This document shows positions 1 through 8,572 of a stretch of DNA of 64,000 bases, in pieces. A program made the translations under genes and the position numbers. This stretch comes from Corynebacterium sp. Marseille-P3884 (GTDB lineage Bacteria > Actinomycetota > Actinomycetes > Mycobacteriales > Mycobacteriaceae), in assembly GCF_017942225.1 (NCBI RefSeq), contig NZ_JAGKSD010000003.1:1-64000 (forward strand), given 5' to 3'. Under the pieces are notes generated by a model. It ran no database searches. It was not told where the DNA came from and saw nothing but the letters and a program-made list of their open reading frames with translations. Position 1 is the stretch's first letter. Every line of letters starts with the position of its first letter.

Positions 1-620
1 CTGTTGCTTTCGAGGAGCTGACCTCTACGGTCGTTGATAAGACCGGTCAGGATAACCCGAAGGGTGGTAACACCCCGGATGACTACTCGGATGACAACGA
101 CATCGCTGAGCACAAGGACATCAACGACGACAACCAGACAGTCGTAAGCGAGGAGACTCCGGGCTCCGGCGGTGACGACAACCCGGGTGGCGGCAGCTCC
201 GACGGCGACAACCCGGGTGGCGGCAGCTCCGACGGCGACAACCCGGGTGGCGGCAGCTCCGACGGCGACGGCAGCTCCGTGGACCGCAGTAAGCTCTGGT
301 GGCTGCTGCTTATCCCGGGCCTGGGTCTGATCCCGGCGCTGCTGGGTGGCGGTGGCTCCTCGACGCCTGCTCCGGGTGAGGACAAGCCTGCTCCGGGTGA
401 GGACAAGCCTGCTCCGGGTGAGGACAAGCCTGCTCCGGGTGAGGACAAGCCTGCTCCGGGTGAGGACAAGCCTGCTCCGGGTGAGGAATCGTCCACGTCG
501 ACGGTCCACACGCCGAAGCCGGTCGGTGAGCCGGTCCCGGCTGACAGCCCGCGTGGCGAGATCAAGCAGATCCCGTCCGGCGGCACCGCACTGGATGCGG
601 ATATGCCGACCTACATCTAA
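1..620 (+). CDS. C-terminal part of a repeat-rich surface protein (5' end outside window)
   Basis: Reading frame 3 is open from the window edge to the TAA at 618-620, so this is the end of a larger protein. An acidic, Asp/Asn-rich stretch is followed by three perfect 10-residue repeats (DNPGGGSSDG) at 177-266, then a hydrophobic segment starting KLWWLLLIPGLGLIPALLGG at about 288-350. After the segment comes an 85-residue tail containing five perfect PAPGEDK units and a partial sixth. The hydrophobic segment resembles the C-terminal anchor of corynebacterial secreted surface proteins (inference). No LPxTG-like motif is visible. The long charged tail after the anchor is unusual. The function of the missing N-terminal part cannot be judged. 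Confidence 0.75.
   Translation, partial: VAFEELTSTVVDKTGQDNPKGGNTPDDYSDDNDIAEHKDINDDNQTVVSEETPGSGGDDNPGGGSSDGDNPGGGSSDGDNPGGGSSDGDGSSVDRSKLWWLLLIPGLGLIPALLGGGGSSTPAPGEDKPAPGEDKPAPGEDKPAPGEDKPAPGEDKPAPGEESSTSTVHTPKPVGEPVPADSPRGEIKQIPSGGTALDADMPTYI
177..266 (+). repeat. Three tandem 30-bp coding repeats (DNPGGGSSDG)
   Basis: Three identical 30-bp units lie in frame just before the membrane segment of the surface protein. Identity at the DNA level suggests recent slippage or recombination. They form a flexible Gly/Ser spacer. Confidence 0.9.
366..485 (+). repeat. Tandem 21-bp coding repeats (PAPGEDK x5 plus a partial unit)
   Basis: Five identical 21-bp units encode PAPGEDK, followed by a partial unit encoding PAPGE. 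They sit downstream of the hydrophobic segment of the surface protein. The perfect DNA identity predicts length variation between strains. Confidence 0.9.
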
Positions 621-664
621 CGCGCTGACACCGTCCCGTTAATCGGGGCGGTCACGGGCACACT

Positions 665-733
665 AAAGGCCCCGCGCTTCCCAACCCCCTGTTCTGAACT
701 GGACGGGGGTGAAGGGGAGTGCGGGGCCTTTTT
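665..733. terminator. Bidirectional terminator between the surface protein and bcp
   Basis: AAAGGCCCCGC at 665-675 pairs with GCGGGGCCTTTTT at 721-733, with an A-run on one side and a T-run on the other. An inner CCCCC/GGGGG pairing lies in the loop. It lies between two convergent genes and can serve both strands. Confidence 0.8.
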
Positions 734-754
734 GATTGTGGTGTGGTTATAAAG

Positions 755-1240
755 CTAGATTTTCCAGTCGCGCAGGATGCGGCCCACGTGGCCGGTGGCC
801 TTCACGTTGTACTGGGCGGTCTCGACGGTGCCGTTGCCGTCATCGTCGACGTTGATGAGGAAGGTCGAGCGGATCACGCCCTGGACGACCTTGCCGTAGT
901 TCTTCTTCTCGCCGAACGCGCCGTAAGCAGCGAGTGTTTCCTTTCCGGGGTCGGACAAGAGCTCGACGTTCAAGTCGTGGTCGGCGCGGAATTTCGCCAG
1001 GGCCTCTGGTTTGTCGGGGCTGATGCCGATGACCTTCACACCGGCATCGTCGAACTGGTCGAAATTTTCGGTGAAATCGCAGGCTTCAGTTGTGCATCCC
1101 GGGGTGTTCGCGCGGGGGTAGAAGTAGACGATAATGCGGGAGCCTTTGAAGTCTGCGAGTGAGACGGTCTCGTCGCGGTCGTTGGTCAGTGCAAATGCGG
1201 GGGCGGTGTCGCCCGCCTCAAGGCGAATGGAGTCAGTCAT
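755..1240 (-). CDS. bcp: Thioredoxin-dependent peroxiredoxin, Bcp type
   Basis: This 161-residue protein of the AhpC/TSA thioredoxin fold reduces peroxides through a peroxidatic cysteine. The motif ANTPGCTTEACDF places the peroxidatic Cys at 49 and a second Cys five residues later at 54, the spacing typical of the E. coli Bcp type. The start is set at ATG 1240 (MTDSIRLEAG), because the upstream frame encodes no plausible domain. It is transcribed divergently from the DUF3618 gene across about 80 bp and converges on the surface protein gene through a shared terminator. Family assignment is firm; the reductant is not visible here. Confidence 0.93.
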   Translation of the reverse strand: MTDSIRLEAGDTAPAFALTNDRDETVSLADFKGSRIIVYFYPRANTPGCTTEACDFTENFDQFDDAGVKVIGISPDKPEALAKFRADHDLNVELLSDPGKETLAAYGAFGEKKNYGKVVQGVIRSTFLINVDDDGNGTVETAQYNVKATGHVGRILRDWKI

Positions 1241-1320
1241 GACACCCCGTTCTACACTAGGCTGGTCCATCGAAGGTGAAATGCCTAGTACAAACTTTGC
1301 AATAGAGGAGCAAGACAACA

Positions 1321-1596
1321 ATGGCACGTGACATTCACGACATCGAACGCGATATCGAGCGCACCCGTGGCAATCTCGCATCCACCATCGACGAGATTGC
1401 AGACCGCACTAACCCGTCCAACCTCGCTGGTAACGCGAAGAAGCAGGCGGCGTCCTTGCTGGAGGAAGAGACCGTGCAAAAGGTGATCGGCGGTGTAGTC
1501 GTCGGTATCGTGGCGCTGATCGGCATCAAGGCCTACAACAGCCGCAAGCGCAAGAGCGAGCTCAAAGAGCTGCAGAAGCTGCTGTCGCGCCGCTAA
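1321..1596 (+). CDS. DUF3618-family small membrane protein
   Basis: This 91-residue protein starts MARDIHDIERDIERTRGNLA, the charged N-terminal pattern typical of DUF3618 proteins. One predicted transmembrane segment covers about residues 58-76 (VIGGVVVGIVALIGIKAY), followed by a Lys/Arg-rich end. An AGAGGAG ribosome binding site lies about 10 bases before the ATG. The gene is divergent from bcp, and the sortase-like gene follows 21 bp downstream, suggesting cotranscription. The molecular function is unknown. A small membrane-anchored protein in a two-gene unit is all that can be said. Confidence 0.8.
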   Translation: MARDIHDIERDIERTRGNLASTIDEIADRTNPSNLAGNAKKQAASLLEEETVQKVIGGVVVGIVALIGIKAYNSRKRKSELKELQKLLSRR

Positions 1597-1617
1597 TCAT
1601 CGACCCTGGAAAGGCCC

Positions 1618-2427
1618 ATGTCAACCATCGACCCAAGCGGTGCTCCGGAACCGGAGCGCACACCAGATCAGCCGGAGGTCGGCGAGTACACGCCGAAGCA
1701 CGCCAGTGAGCCTGAAGAGAAGAAACGCGGCCCGTGGTGGATCGCCATCGCGGTGCTGGCGGTCGCGCTCGTGCTCGTGCAGCTGGCTATCTACGCCTTC
1801 CGCAACGACTCGGACGGGCAGCAGGCGGAGGAAGAGGCCGTAACGGCGTCTGAGGGGCCCATGGAGGCGCCGTCGCCGGAGCAGCAAGGCGACGAGTCCG
1901 CAGTGCCCACCGACGGCGGCTTCGTCGACCCGGAAGGCGAGCAGGAAGTCCCGTACGAAGCCGCTCCAGGCCAGTTCGACGGCTTCGAGGGCATGTCCAT
2001 GAATGTCGGTGGCGACATTGCCGCGGTCGACCCAGTGCAGTTAACAGACGCTGGCGCGCTCATTCCGCCGTCGGATGTGTCGCGCCTTGGCTGGTACTCG
2101 GCGTCGGCTGTGCCTGGAGCTGAGGGGGCCGTGGGGTCCTCGGTGATCACAGGCCACATCAACTACCAGGGACAGGGCACCGGCTACGCCGCGCGTTTTG
2201 CCGATATGAGTGTCGGCGACGAGTTCGAGATCGACATCGACGGCACCCCGCAGACCTTCCGCGTGAGCAAGGCGCCGTACCGGTTGCCGAAGGGGTCGGA
2301 CTTCCCACCGGAGGTCAACGATGCCACCGGCCCGAACCGCCTCGTACTGATCACCTGTGGCGGCCAGTTCGTCGGCGGTGCGCTCGGCTACGCCGATAAC
2401 ATCATCACCATCGCGGAACCTGTGTAG
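1618..2427 (+). CDS. Class F-like sortase family protein
   Basis: This 269-residue protein has a cytoplasmic Lys/Glu-rich N-terminus, one transmembrane anchor at about residues 40-61, an acidic linker to about residue 130, and a sortase domain. The expected catalytic His is in VITGHINY (His180) and the catalytic Cys in LITCGG (Cys247). Only 22 residues follow the Cys and none is Arg, so the Arg normally present late in the sortase fold is not in its usual place. Known class F enzymes are transpeptidases or hydrolases acting on cell-wall proteins. No sortase substrate or pilin gene is adjacent. Activity should be treated as uncertain. Confidence 0.82.
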   Translation: MSTIDPSGAPEPERTPDQPEVGEYTPKHASEPEEKKRGPWWIAIAVLAVALVLVQLAIYAFRNDSDGQQAEEEAVTASEGPMEAPSPEQQGDESAVPTDGGFVDPEGEQEVPYEAAPGQFDGFEGMSMNVGGDIAAVDPVQLTDAGALIPPSDVSRLGWYSASAVPGAEGAVGSSVITGHINYQGQGTGYAARFADMSVGDEFEIDIDGTPQTFRVSKAPYRLPKGSDFPPEVNDATGPNRLVLITCGGQFVGGALGYADNIITIAEPV

Positions 2428-2498
2428 CGCTCGCCGTCATTACCGCGAGTGCGCCAGTTCTCACCGTTGCGGGGCCGTCGGTCCCGCAACATTTCGTT

Positions 2499-3110
2499 TT
2501 ACACCAGTTCAGCACCGGCGGACTGCATCTCGTCGAGAGCGGCGGATCCACGCGCGTCGTCGACAGGCGAGCACATGCCGCGCAGTACGCGCACACCGAA
2601 GCCTTCCTTCAGCGCGTCGAGCACAGTCGCGCGTACGCAGTGGTCGGTCGCGATACCGACGACATCGATGTCGCTGACACCGCGCGCACGCAGCCAGTCC
2701 GCGAGAAGAGCTTTTTCGCTTATCGACGCGCCCTCGAACCCGCTGTATGCCGCCTCATACTCGCCTTTGCGGAAGAACTCTTCGAAGGCGATGTCCGCGA
2801 TCGGCCCGCGCAGCGCCGCGCCCTCCGACTCGGCGACGCAGTGGACAGGCCATGAGTCCACGAAATCGGGGTTGTCGGAGAAATGCGCGCCCGGGTCGAT
2901 GTGCCAGTCCTGCGTTGCCACGATGTGGCTGTAGTCGTAGCCGCGGTTGTCACCCTCGGCGATGAGCGCCTGGATCTTGGAGGCGACTTCATCGCCGCGC
3001 GCGGTGCCGAGTGCGCCGCCGGGGCAGAAATCGTTTTGCACGTCGACGACGACGAGCGCTCTGCTCTGGTTGGTGGTGTGAGCGGTGTCAGCTGGGGTCT
3101 CTGTATCCAT
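2499..3110 (-). CDS. pncA: Nicotinamidase/pyrazinamidase
   Basis: This isochorismatase-fold hydrolase of 203 residues deamidates nicotinamide to nicotinate for NAD salvage; the family also activates pyrazinamide. The nucleophilic Cys is in GIATDHCVRAT and the catalytic Asp in VVDVQNDF. The metal-binding Asp-His-His set is in TQDWHIDPGAHFS, and a Lys is in the FFRKGEYEAAYSG segment. The start is set at ATG 3110 (MDTETPADT); the upstream frame is unrelated sequence. The LOG-family gene follows the same strand immediately upstream (22-bp gap), so the two may be cotranscribed. Confidence 0.93.
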   Translation of the reverse strand: MDTETPADTAHTTNQSRALVVVDVQNDFCPGGALGTARGDEVASKIQALIAEGDNRGYDYSHIVATQDWHIDPGAHFSDNPDFVDSWPVHCVAESEGAALRGPIADIAFEEFFRKGEYEAAYSGFEGASISEKALLADWLRARGVSDIDVVGIATDHCVRATVLDALKEGFGVRVLRGMCSPVDDARGSAALDEMQSAGAELV

Positions 3111-3132
3111 AAATCCCAGCGTACAGCGTTTT

Positions 3133-3717
3133 CTAGCCCCAGCGGGGCGGTTGCGGGGTCCACGTCGCGAGAGCGTCGATGAGCTCATCCGGATCGTCGG
3201 CGACGATCAGGCTGTCCCGGTCAGCCTGCCGGATGAAGCCGGCCGCGACCATGTGGTCGATCATCGCCGTCAGCGGCTCCCAGAAATCTGCGCCAAGAAG
3301 CCCGATCGGTTTTTGGTGGAGGCCGAGTTGCTGGTTGGTCCATTCGTCGAAAAGCTCGTCGAGCGTGCCCGCACCACCGGGAAGCGCGACGAATGCGTCG
3401 CAGCGCTGGTTCATGAGGCGTTTGCGCTCGGCGAGCGTGTCCACGATGACGAGCTCTGAAAGCCCCGTGTGTGCGATCTCGTGCTGGGACAGATGCTCCG
3501 GCATGATGCCGATGGTCTCCCCGCCCGCGTCGATCGCCCCCTGGGCGACCGCGCCCATCATGCCCAGCCTGCCGCCACCGTAGACAAGCGCAATCCGGTG
3601 GCGTGCCAGCGCCGTGCCGAAGCCGTACGCGGCCGTGGTCATGGAGTCGTCTACGCCCTCGCGCGCGCCGGCGAAGACCGTGACTGCGGTAATGGGGGAG
3701 TGCGGCGTAGTGATCAC
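3133..3717 (-). CDS. LOG-family phosphoribohydrolase (TIGR00730)
   Basis: The 194-residue protein carries the LOG signature PGGAGTLDE plus an early GGGRLGMMG nucleotide loop. Characterised members release free bases from nucleoside 5'-monophosphates (cytokinin ribotides in plants and some actinobacteria). The natural bacterial substrate is often unknown. The start is a GTG at 3717 (VITTPHSPITAVTVF), with a GGAAAA-like ribosome site just upstream; the longer open frame runs into the region near tRNA-Lys. It precedes pncA on the same strand, suggesting a shared nucleotide-salvage transcript (inference). Confidence 0.85.
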   Translation of the reverse strand: MITTPHSPITAVTVFAGAREGVDDSMTTAAYGFGTALARHRIALVYGGGRLGMMGAVAQGAIDAGGETIGIMPEHLSQHEIAHTGLSELVIVDTLAERKRLMNQRCDAFVALPGGAGTLDELFDEWTNQQLGLHQKPIGLLGADFWEPLTAMIDHMVAAGFIRQADRDSLIVADDPDELIDALATWTPQPPRWG

Positions 3718-3799
3718 ACTTTTCCAATGTAGCCGTCGCAGACATGCGCGCAAACTAAAAGCCAGGTCCCGGTTTTCACCGTATGACCTGGCTGTACTG

Positions 3800-3872
<73 letters not shown>

Positions 3873-4145
3873 CTTGCCGTGGAAGGCAACGAGATGAAAA
3901 TATAGCAGCTTGTTTCTAATGGGTGAAATCGCCTGGTCACAGGGCTGGTTCATGGTGGGGTATAGCGTAATGGAACACCCATGGCGCAAAGTGCGTTGCA
4001 GTAGGGTGCAGGGGTGCTTAATCTTGCCCCCGACCTCGGCGTGTGTAACTGGCTTTAGGGTCAGTGCGACCTATAGGGTGAGAACACATTGCGTTGGGGA
4101 ATATAGGCATCTTCATAGCGGATTCAAGGGTTGCGTGGTTGCACA

Positions 4146-5339
4146 ATGACTGAGAACACGGTGGCGCGGGTGCGTCGGATCATCGCTGCTGGGGCGGCTG
4201 TCGTACTGGCAGGCGGGGCGTTGACCGCGTGCACGATCGACCGTCCGGGAACCGCTGCGGAGTCTGTGGAAACGACGGAGCAGGAGCCGGAGCAGCATGA
4301 CCCGGCGGTCATCTCCGTTGAAGACGGCGCAGAGGATGTGCAGCCGGGTGAGCCGGTGACAGTGAGTGCGCCGGACGGCCTGGAATCGGTCACGATGACG
4401 AATGAGGAAGGCAAGGAAGTCGAGGCCGAACTCAACGAGGATAAGACGGAGTGGACCACGGCGGAGCCGCTCGGCTACGGCCGTGAATACACGGTGGAGG
4501 CTGTCACTGCGCATGGGGAGACCTCGCAGTCGGTGTTCACCACCGTCGTGCCGGACGCGCAGACCCACGCCTATATCGGGCCGATGGACGGGACTGAAGT
4601 CGGTGTCGCCCACGCGGTGAACTTCTACTTCGATATCGCGCCGGGCGACCGTCAGGCGGCGCAGGATGCCATCACCATCGAGACGTCGAACGACACTGAG
4701 GGCGCGTTCTATTGGATCGACCCGGATCACTTGGTGTGGCGTCCGAAGGAATACTGGGAGCCCGGCACTGAGGTGACTGTGAAGTCCGATATCTACGGCA
4801 AGGATCTCGGCGGCGGCATCTACGGCGCGGAGGACGCCTCGTCCACTTTCACCGTCGGCGACCTGGTGGAAACGCTCGTGGATGACAACACGAAGACGCT
4901 GACTGTCTACCGTAACGGCGAAGAGGTGAAGTCCTTCCCGGTCTCCCTCGGCCGTGACGGCGAATTCGCTACCCCGAACGGCATGTACGTCGTCGGTGAC
5001 CGGAACGAGTCCATGACGATGGATTCCACCACGTTCGGCTTGTCCCTCGAGAACGGCGGATACCGCACGCACGTCAACTACGCCACGCAGTTGTCCTGGT
5101 CCGGCATCTACGTCCACTCGGCGCCGTGGGCGATCGGTGCGCTGGGCAGCTACAACCAGTCCCACGGCTGCATCAACGCCACGCCGGAGGATGCACAGTG
5201 GTTCATGAACTACGTCAAGCAGGGCGACCCGGTCGAGGTGGTCAACACTTCCGGTGAAACGCTGTCGGGGCTGGACGGTCTCGGTTACTGGAACCTCGAT
5301 TGGGAAACGATCAAGGCCGGCAACGCCGACGAAGGCTAG
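4146..5339 (+). CDS. Lipoprotein L,D-transpeptidase (YkuD domain)
   Basis: This 397-residue secreted enzyme forms 3-3 peptidoglycan cross-links. A Lys/Arg-poor signal sequence ends in the lipobox GGALTAC, predicting a lipid-anchored protein. Two Ig-like domains follow, then a YkuD domain with the catalytic motif YNQSHGCINATP (Cys342) preceded by IYVHSAPW. This layout matches the mycobacterial/corynebacterial LdtMt2 class. The start was taken as ATG 4146; a TTG at 4131 is in frame, but the signal peptide reads better from the ATG. The gene is monocistronic with its own terminator. Confidence 0.93.
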   Translation: MTENTVARVRRIIAAGAAVVLAGGALTACTIDRPGTAAESVETTEQEPEQHDPAVISVEDGAEDVQPGEPVTVSAPDGLESVTMTNEEGKEVEAELNEDKTEWTTAEPLGYGREYTVEAVTAHGETSQSVFTTVVPDAQTHAYIGPMDGTEVGVAHAVNFYFDIAPGDRQAAQDAITIETSNDTEGAFYWIDPDHLVWRPKEYWEPGTEVTVKSDIYGKDLGGGIYGAEDASSTFTVGDLVETLVDDNTKTLTVYRNGEEVKSFPVSLGRDGEFATPNGMYVVGDRNESMTMDSTTFGLSLENGGYRTHVNYATQLSWSGIYVHSAPWAIGALGSYNQSHGCINATPEDAQWFMNYVKQGDPVEVVNTSGETLSGLDGLGYWNLDWETIKAGNADEG

Positions 5340-5358
5340 CGCCGCCAGGCCAACGCAA

Positions 5359-5404
5359 ACACCCTGTGCGGATCCTCGCGGAGAGGAACTGCACAGGGTG
5401 TTTT
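5359..5404 (+). terminator. Rho-independent terminator after the L,D-transpeptidase
   Basis: ACACCCTGTGC (5359-5369) pairs perfectly with GCACAGGGTGT (5391-5401) and is followed by TTTATT. An ACA run on the 5' side suits the convergent gene less well. Confidence 0.85.
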
Positions 5405-5430
5405 ATTACAGGTGCTTTTATATCGGTGCC

Positions 5431-6027
5431 TTAGTTGCGGGGTTGGATTTCGCTTTCCACGACCCATTTGTGATTGGTCATTTCCATGCCGTCCATCTCG
5501 AAATCGACCATGTAGACGGTTTCGTCGGTGGAGCTATCTATGGTGGCTTCTGCTCCCTTCATTCCAGGCATGTGATCGGCGTTCAAAATGACTTGACTGC
5601 CTGCTTCAAGCGGCGCTTCGCTGTGGCCTTCGAGTTCTTCGTGGACGACCCACTTGTGGTCCGTCACAGGGGTGCCACCATCAGTGGGCGTGTAGCTCAC
5701 AGAATAAGTGGTCGTATCAAATGCGCCAGAGATGGTGGCTTCAGCATTATCCATACCTGGCATATGGTCGGCGTCGAGGATCACAGAGTCGCCGACGGCA
5801 TATGTGGGATCGGTGGCTTCCTCGATTCCCGATGGTGGTAGGCCGCCATCTGCGTCATGATCGTGGGCTTGCGTGTGGGGGCTAGCGGCATCGGTCTGCG
5901 CTTGCTCCTTGGTGGTTGTGGGGTTGGTGGCGACCTCGTCGTCACCGGCTCCGGCACAGCTAGTCAGAGCCAAGGTACCTATTGCAGCTACGAGAGTAAG
6001 TCGAGTTATCTGGGTCAGTTTGTTCAT
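5431..6027 (-). CDS. YdhK-like lipoprotein with two DUF1541 domains
   Basis: This 198-residue exported lipoprotein has the lipobox LALTSC, a His/Asp-rich linker (HTQAHDHDADGG), and two tandem homologous domains. Each domain contains the pattern VGDSVILDADHMPGM...A-ATI, followed by TDHKWVV or TNHKWVV. Such repeats define DUF1541 (YdhK family), often found beside copper-export genes. The HMPGM elements could bind metal (inference). The start is ATG 6027 with AGGAG 6-7 bases upstream. It is divergent from the copper ATPase across a shared operator-like inverted repeat. Confidence 0.87.
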   Translation of the reverse strand: MNKLTQITRLTLVAAIGTLALTSCAGAGDDEVATNPTTTKEQAQTDAASPHTQAHDHDADGGLPPSGIEEATDPTYAVGDSVILDADHMPGMDNAEATISGAFDTTTYSVSYTPTDGGTPVTDHKWVVHEELEGHSEAPLEAGSQVILNADHMPGMKGAEATIDSSTDETVYMVDFEMDGMEMTNHKWVVESEIQPRN

Positions 6028-6077
6028 CAGTGCTCCTGTCATTCCGGGGTGGATGGGATGCCACCCATTGAAACCGA

Positions 6078-6097
6078 ACCCTATAGGGGTATAGGGT
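6078..6097. promoter_or_regulatory. Perfect inverted repeat, likely CsoR-type copper operator
   Basis: ACCCTATA-GGGG-TATAGGGT is a perfect 8-bp inverted repeat around a G4 spacer. It lies 51 bp upstream of the ydhK-like start and about 200 bp upstream of the copper ATPase. Known CsoR operators are G-rich inverted repeats of similar architecture. The cognate repressor gene lies at 8573-8884. Confidence 0.65.
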
Positions 6098-6293
6098 ATA
6101 TAGCAAGCGGACTAAGATGGGCTGTCGAGGCGGCGGGTTAACGTGCGTCGCGTGTCTAGTGCGAAACCGCCACCCAGTCCGACGAGTGCATGAGCCCGCA
6201 AGTTCTCGCGAGGCGCTACACGCTCGATGGATATCGCCCAGCTCTTCGAACGCGGAAATATTTCACAATCACTTCCACGGAAAGGCTTCTGAC

Positions 6294-8525
6294 ATGGTTG
6301 AACGCGACCACCATCACCCCCAGCACCACATTGCGCATCAACAGGCTCGCACTACTGAAACCGAAGTCCACCAGGCGGATCATCAAGCCAGCCAAGCTGG
6401 CGCCATGGGGCACGACGGGCATGAGCATCACGAACATGGCGCGGGCGGGCACGGCCAGGAGGGCCAACACCATTCCGGCCACGAGATGCACGGCGGCCAT
6501 GCCGGACATGGCCACGGGGACCATGGGGATCATGTCGGACAATTCCGGCGGTTATTTTGGATCATGTTGGTGCTGGCAATTCCAGTGGTCGCTTTCAACC
6601 CGATGTTCGCCGACCTGTTGAGCTATCAATTACCTGACGCGGCCTGGGTGTGGTGGGTGTCGCCGATCCTGGGCACAATCATCTATTTCTGGGGTGGCCG
6701 GCCTTTCTTGACGGGGGCCGTCTCCGAGATCCGGTCCCGACAACCCGGCATGATGCTGCTTATCGGGTTAGCAATCACGGTGGCCTTCATTGCCTCCTGG
6801 GGTGCGACCCTGGGCATCTTGGATTACGAGCTGAACTTCTGGTGGGAACTGGCGCTACTGGTGGTCATTATGTTGTTAGGCCACTGGATTGAAATGCGGT
6901 CCTTGGCCCAAACCACTTCCGCCTTAGACTCCCTGGCCGCCTTGCTGCCGGATGAAGCCGAGAAGGTCGACGGCGATGACGTTGTCACCGTCGCTCCGGC
7001 GGAGCTGGTCGTTGGAGATGTCGTCATTGTCCGGCCTGGATCTGCGGTCCCGGCCGATGGCCAGATCGTCGATGGTACTGCCTCCATGGATGAATCCATG
7101 GTCACCGGGGAATCCAAAACCGTCCGACGCGGCCCGGGCGACCACGTCGTGGCCGGCACTGTGGCCACAGATTCCGGGCTGCGGGTCAAAGTCACCGCCA
7201 TTGGAGATGACACCGCGCTGGCGGGGATCCAGAAACTGGTCGCCGACGCCCAATCCTCCTCGTCCAAAGCCCAACGCATTGCCGACACCGCCGCCGGTTG
7301 GTTGTTCTGGTTCGCCTTCGGGGCTGCGGTAATTACTGCGCTGGTGTGGTCCATACTGGGTATGCCCGACGCCGCCGTAGTACGCACCATTACGGTGCTG
7401 GTCATTGCCTGCCCTCACGCCTTGGGCCTCGCAATTCCGTTGGTGGTATCGATTGCCACCGAGCGTGCGGCTCGTGGCGGGGTGTTGATCAAAGATCGCT
7501 TGGCACTGGAATCGATGCGCTCCGTGGATTCGGTACTGTTCGATAAAACCGGCACCCTGACCAAAGGTGAGCCCACCGTCACCGGGATCCACCCCGTGGG
7601 TGATCGGACCGAAGATGAGGTGTTAGCGTTGGCCGCTGCTGCTGAAACCGACAGCGAGCACCCCCTAGCGCAGGCCATTGTCGGCGCTGCCCGCGCCCGC
7701 AACCTTGACGTACCGGGTGCCAGTGATTTTTCCTCTTCCCCAGCTGTGGGCGTCAAAGCAACGGTCAATGGCGCAGAGGTTGAAGTCGGTGGCCCCTACC
7801 TGCTAGACCACCATTCCCAAGATGAGATAGCGATTGCTGAGCGGTGGCGCGACGAAGGCGCGATCATTCTTCACGTGCTGGAAGATGGCCAAGTTATTGG
7901 CGCGCTGCGTCTAGCCGATGAAATCCGACCCGAATCCCGTGACGCCGTGGATGCCCTGCATGCCCACGGCGTCCAGGTCGTGATGATCACCGGTGATGCC
8001 CAAGCCGTGGCCGAGACCGTGGCCGAAGAGCTGGGTATTGACCGAGTCTTTGCTGGGGTCCGGCCCGAAGATAAGGCCGCCAAGGTTGCAGAACTTCAAG
8101 CTGAGGGCCGCAAAGTGGCCATGGTCGGTGACGGGGTCAATGACGCGCCAGCTTTGGCTCAGGCCGATGTGGGCATCGCCATTGGTGCCGGCACCGATGT
8201 GGCCATCGGATCGGCCGGGGTCATCCTGGCTTCCTCGGATCCCCGCTCGGTCTTATCCGTAATTGAGCTCTCCGAGGCCAGTTACCGGAAAATGAAACAG
8301 AACCTGTGGTGGGCTGCTGGCTACAATATCGCAGCCGTTCCCCTGGCCGCTGGAGTGCTGGCTCCGATCGGGTTCATGCTGCCGATGAGCGTGGGTGCAA
8401 TCCTGATGTCGGCCTCAACCGTGGTAGTCGCCCTCAATGCCCAGCTGCTGCGCCGCTTGGATCTGACCCCGGCTGCCAGTGTTGCTAAGTCCCTGGATCG
8501 GACACCCGAAACCGTAGATGCCTAG
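6294..8525 (+). CDS. copB: CPH-type copper-translocating P-type ATPase (CopB-like)
   Basis: This P1B-type ATPase of 743 residues should export copper. The N-terminus has no CxxC metal-binding domain but a long His-rich stretch (for example HEHHEHGAGGHG and HGHGDHGDH). The membrane metal site is CPH (Cys373-Pro-His375) rather than CPC, the hallmark of the CopB/P1B-3 subgroup. The phosphorylation motif DKTGTLT starts at Asp417, with TGES earlier and GDGVNDAPAL in the hinge. The start is ATG 6294 with GGAAAGG upstream; the longer open frame lacks a credible domain. Codon use is looser than in neighbouring genes. It probably forms a regulated unit with the CsoR-like gene. Confidence 0.92.
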   Translation: MVERDHHHPQHHIAHQQARTTETEVHQADHQASQAGAMGHDGHEHHEHGAGGHGQEGQHHSGHEMHGGHAGHGHGDHGDHVGQFRRLFWIMLVLAIPVVAFNPMFADLLSYQLPDAAWVWWVSPILGTIIYFWGGRPFLTGAVSEIRSRQPGMMLLIGLAITVAFIASWGATLGILDYELNFWWELALLVVIMLLGHWIEMRSLAQTTSALDSLAALLPDEAEKVDGDDVVTVAPAELVVGDVVIVRPGSAVPADGQIVDGTASMDESMVTGESKTVRRGPGDHVVAGTVATDSGLRVKVTAIGDDTALAGIQKLVADAQSSSSKAQRIADTAAGWLFWFAFGAAVITALVWSILGMPDAAVVRTITVLVIACPHALGLAIPLVVSIATERAARGGVLIKDRLALESMRSVDSVLFDKTGTLTKGEPTVTGIHPVGDRTEDEVLALAAAAETDSEHPLAQAIVGAARARNLDVPGASDFSSSPAVGVKATVNGAEVEVGGPYLLDHHSQDEIAIAERWRDEGAIILHVLEDGQVIGALRLADEIRPESRDAVDALHAHGVQVVMITGDAQAVAETVAEELGIDRVFAGVRPEDKAAKVAELQAEGRKVAMVGDGVNDAPALAQADVGIAIGAGTDVAIGSAGVILASSDPRSVLSVIELSEASYRKMKQNLWWAAGYNIAAVPLAAGVLAPIGFMLPMSVGAILMSASTVVVALNAQLLRRLDLTPAASVAKSLDRTPETVDA

Positions 8526-8572
8526 CATGAGACAATATTGTGACAACGCTGGTGCACGAAGAAAGCAGGCCC

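Noticed and set aside
177..485. Short regular repeats as a CRISPR array
   Set aside because: They are in-frame coding repeats without spacers.
4069..4079. ACCTATAGGGT upstream of the L,D-transpeptidase as a second CsoR operator
   Set aside because: Only a half-site similar to the true operator; it lacks the G4 spacer and second arm.
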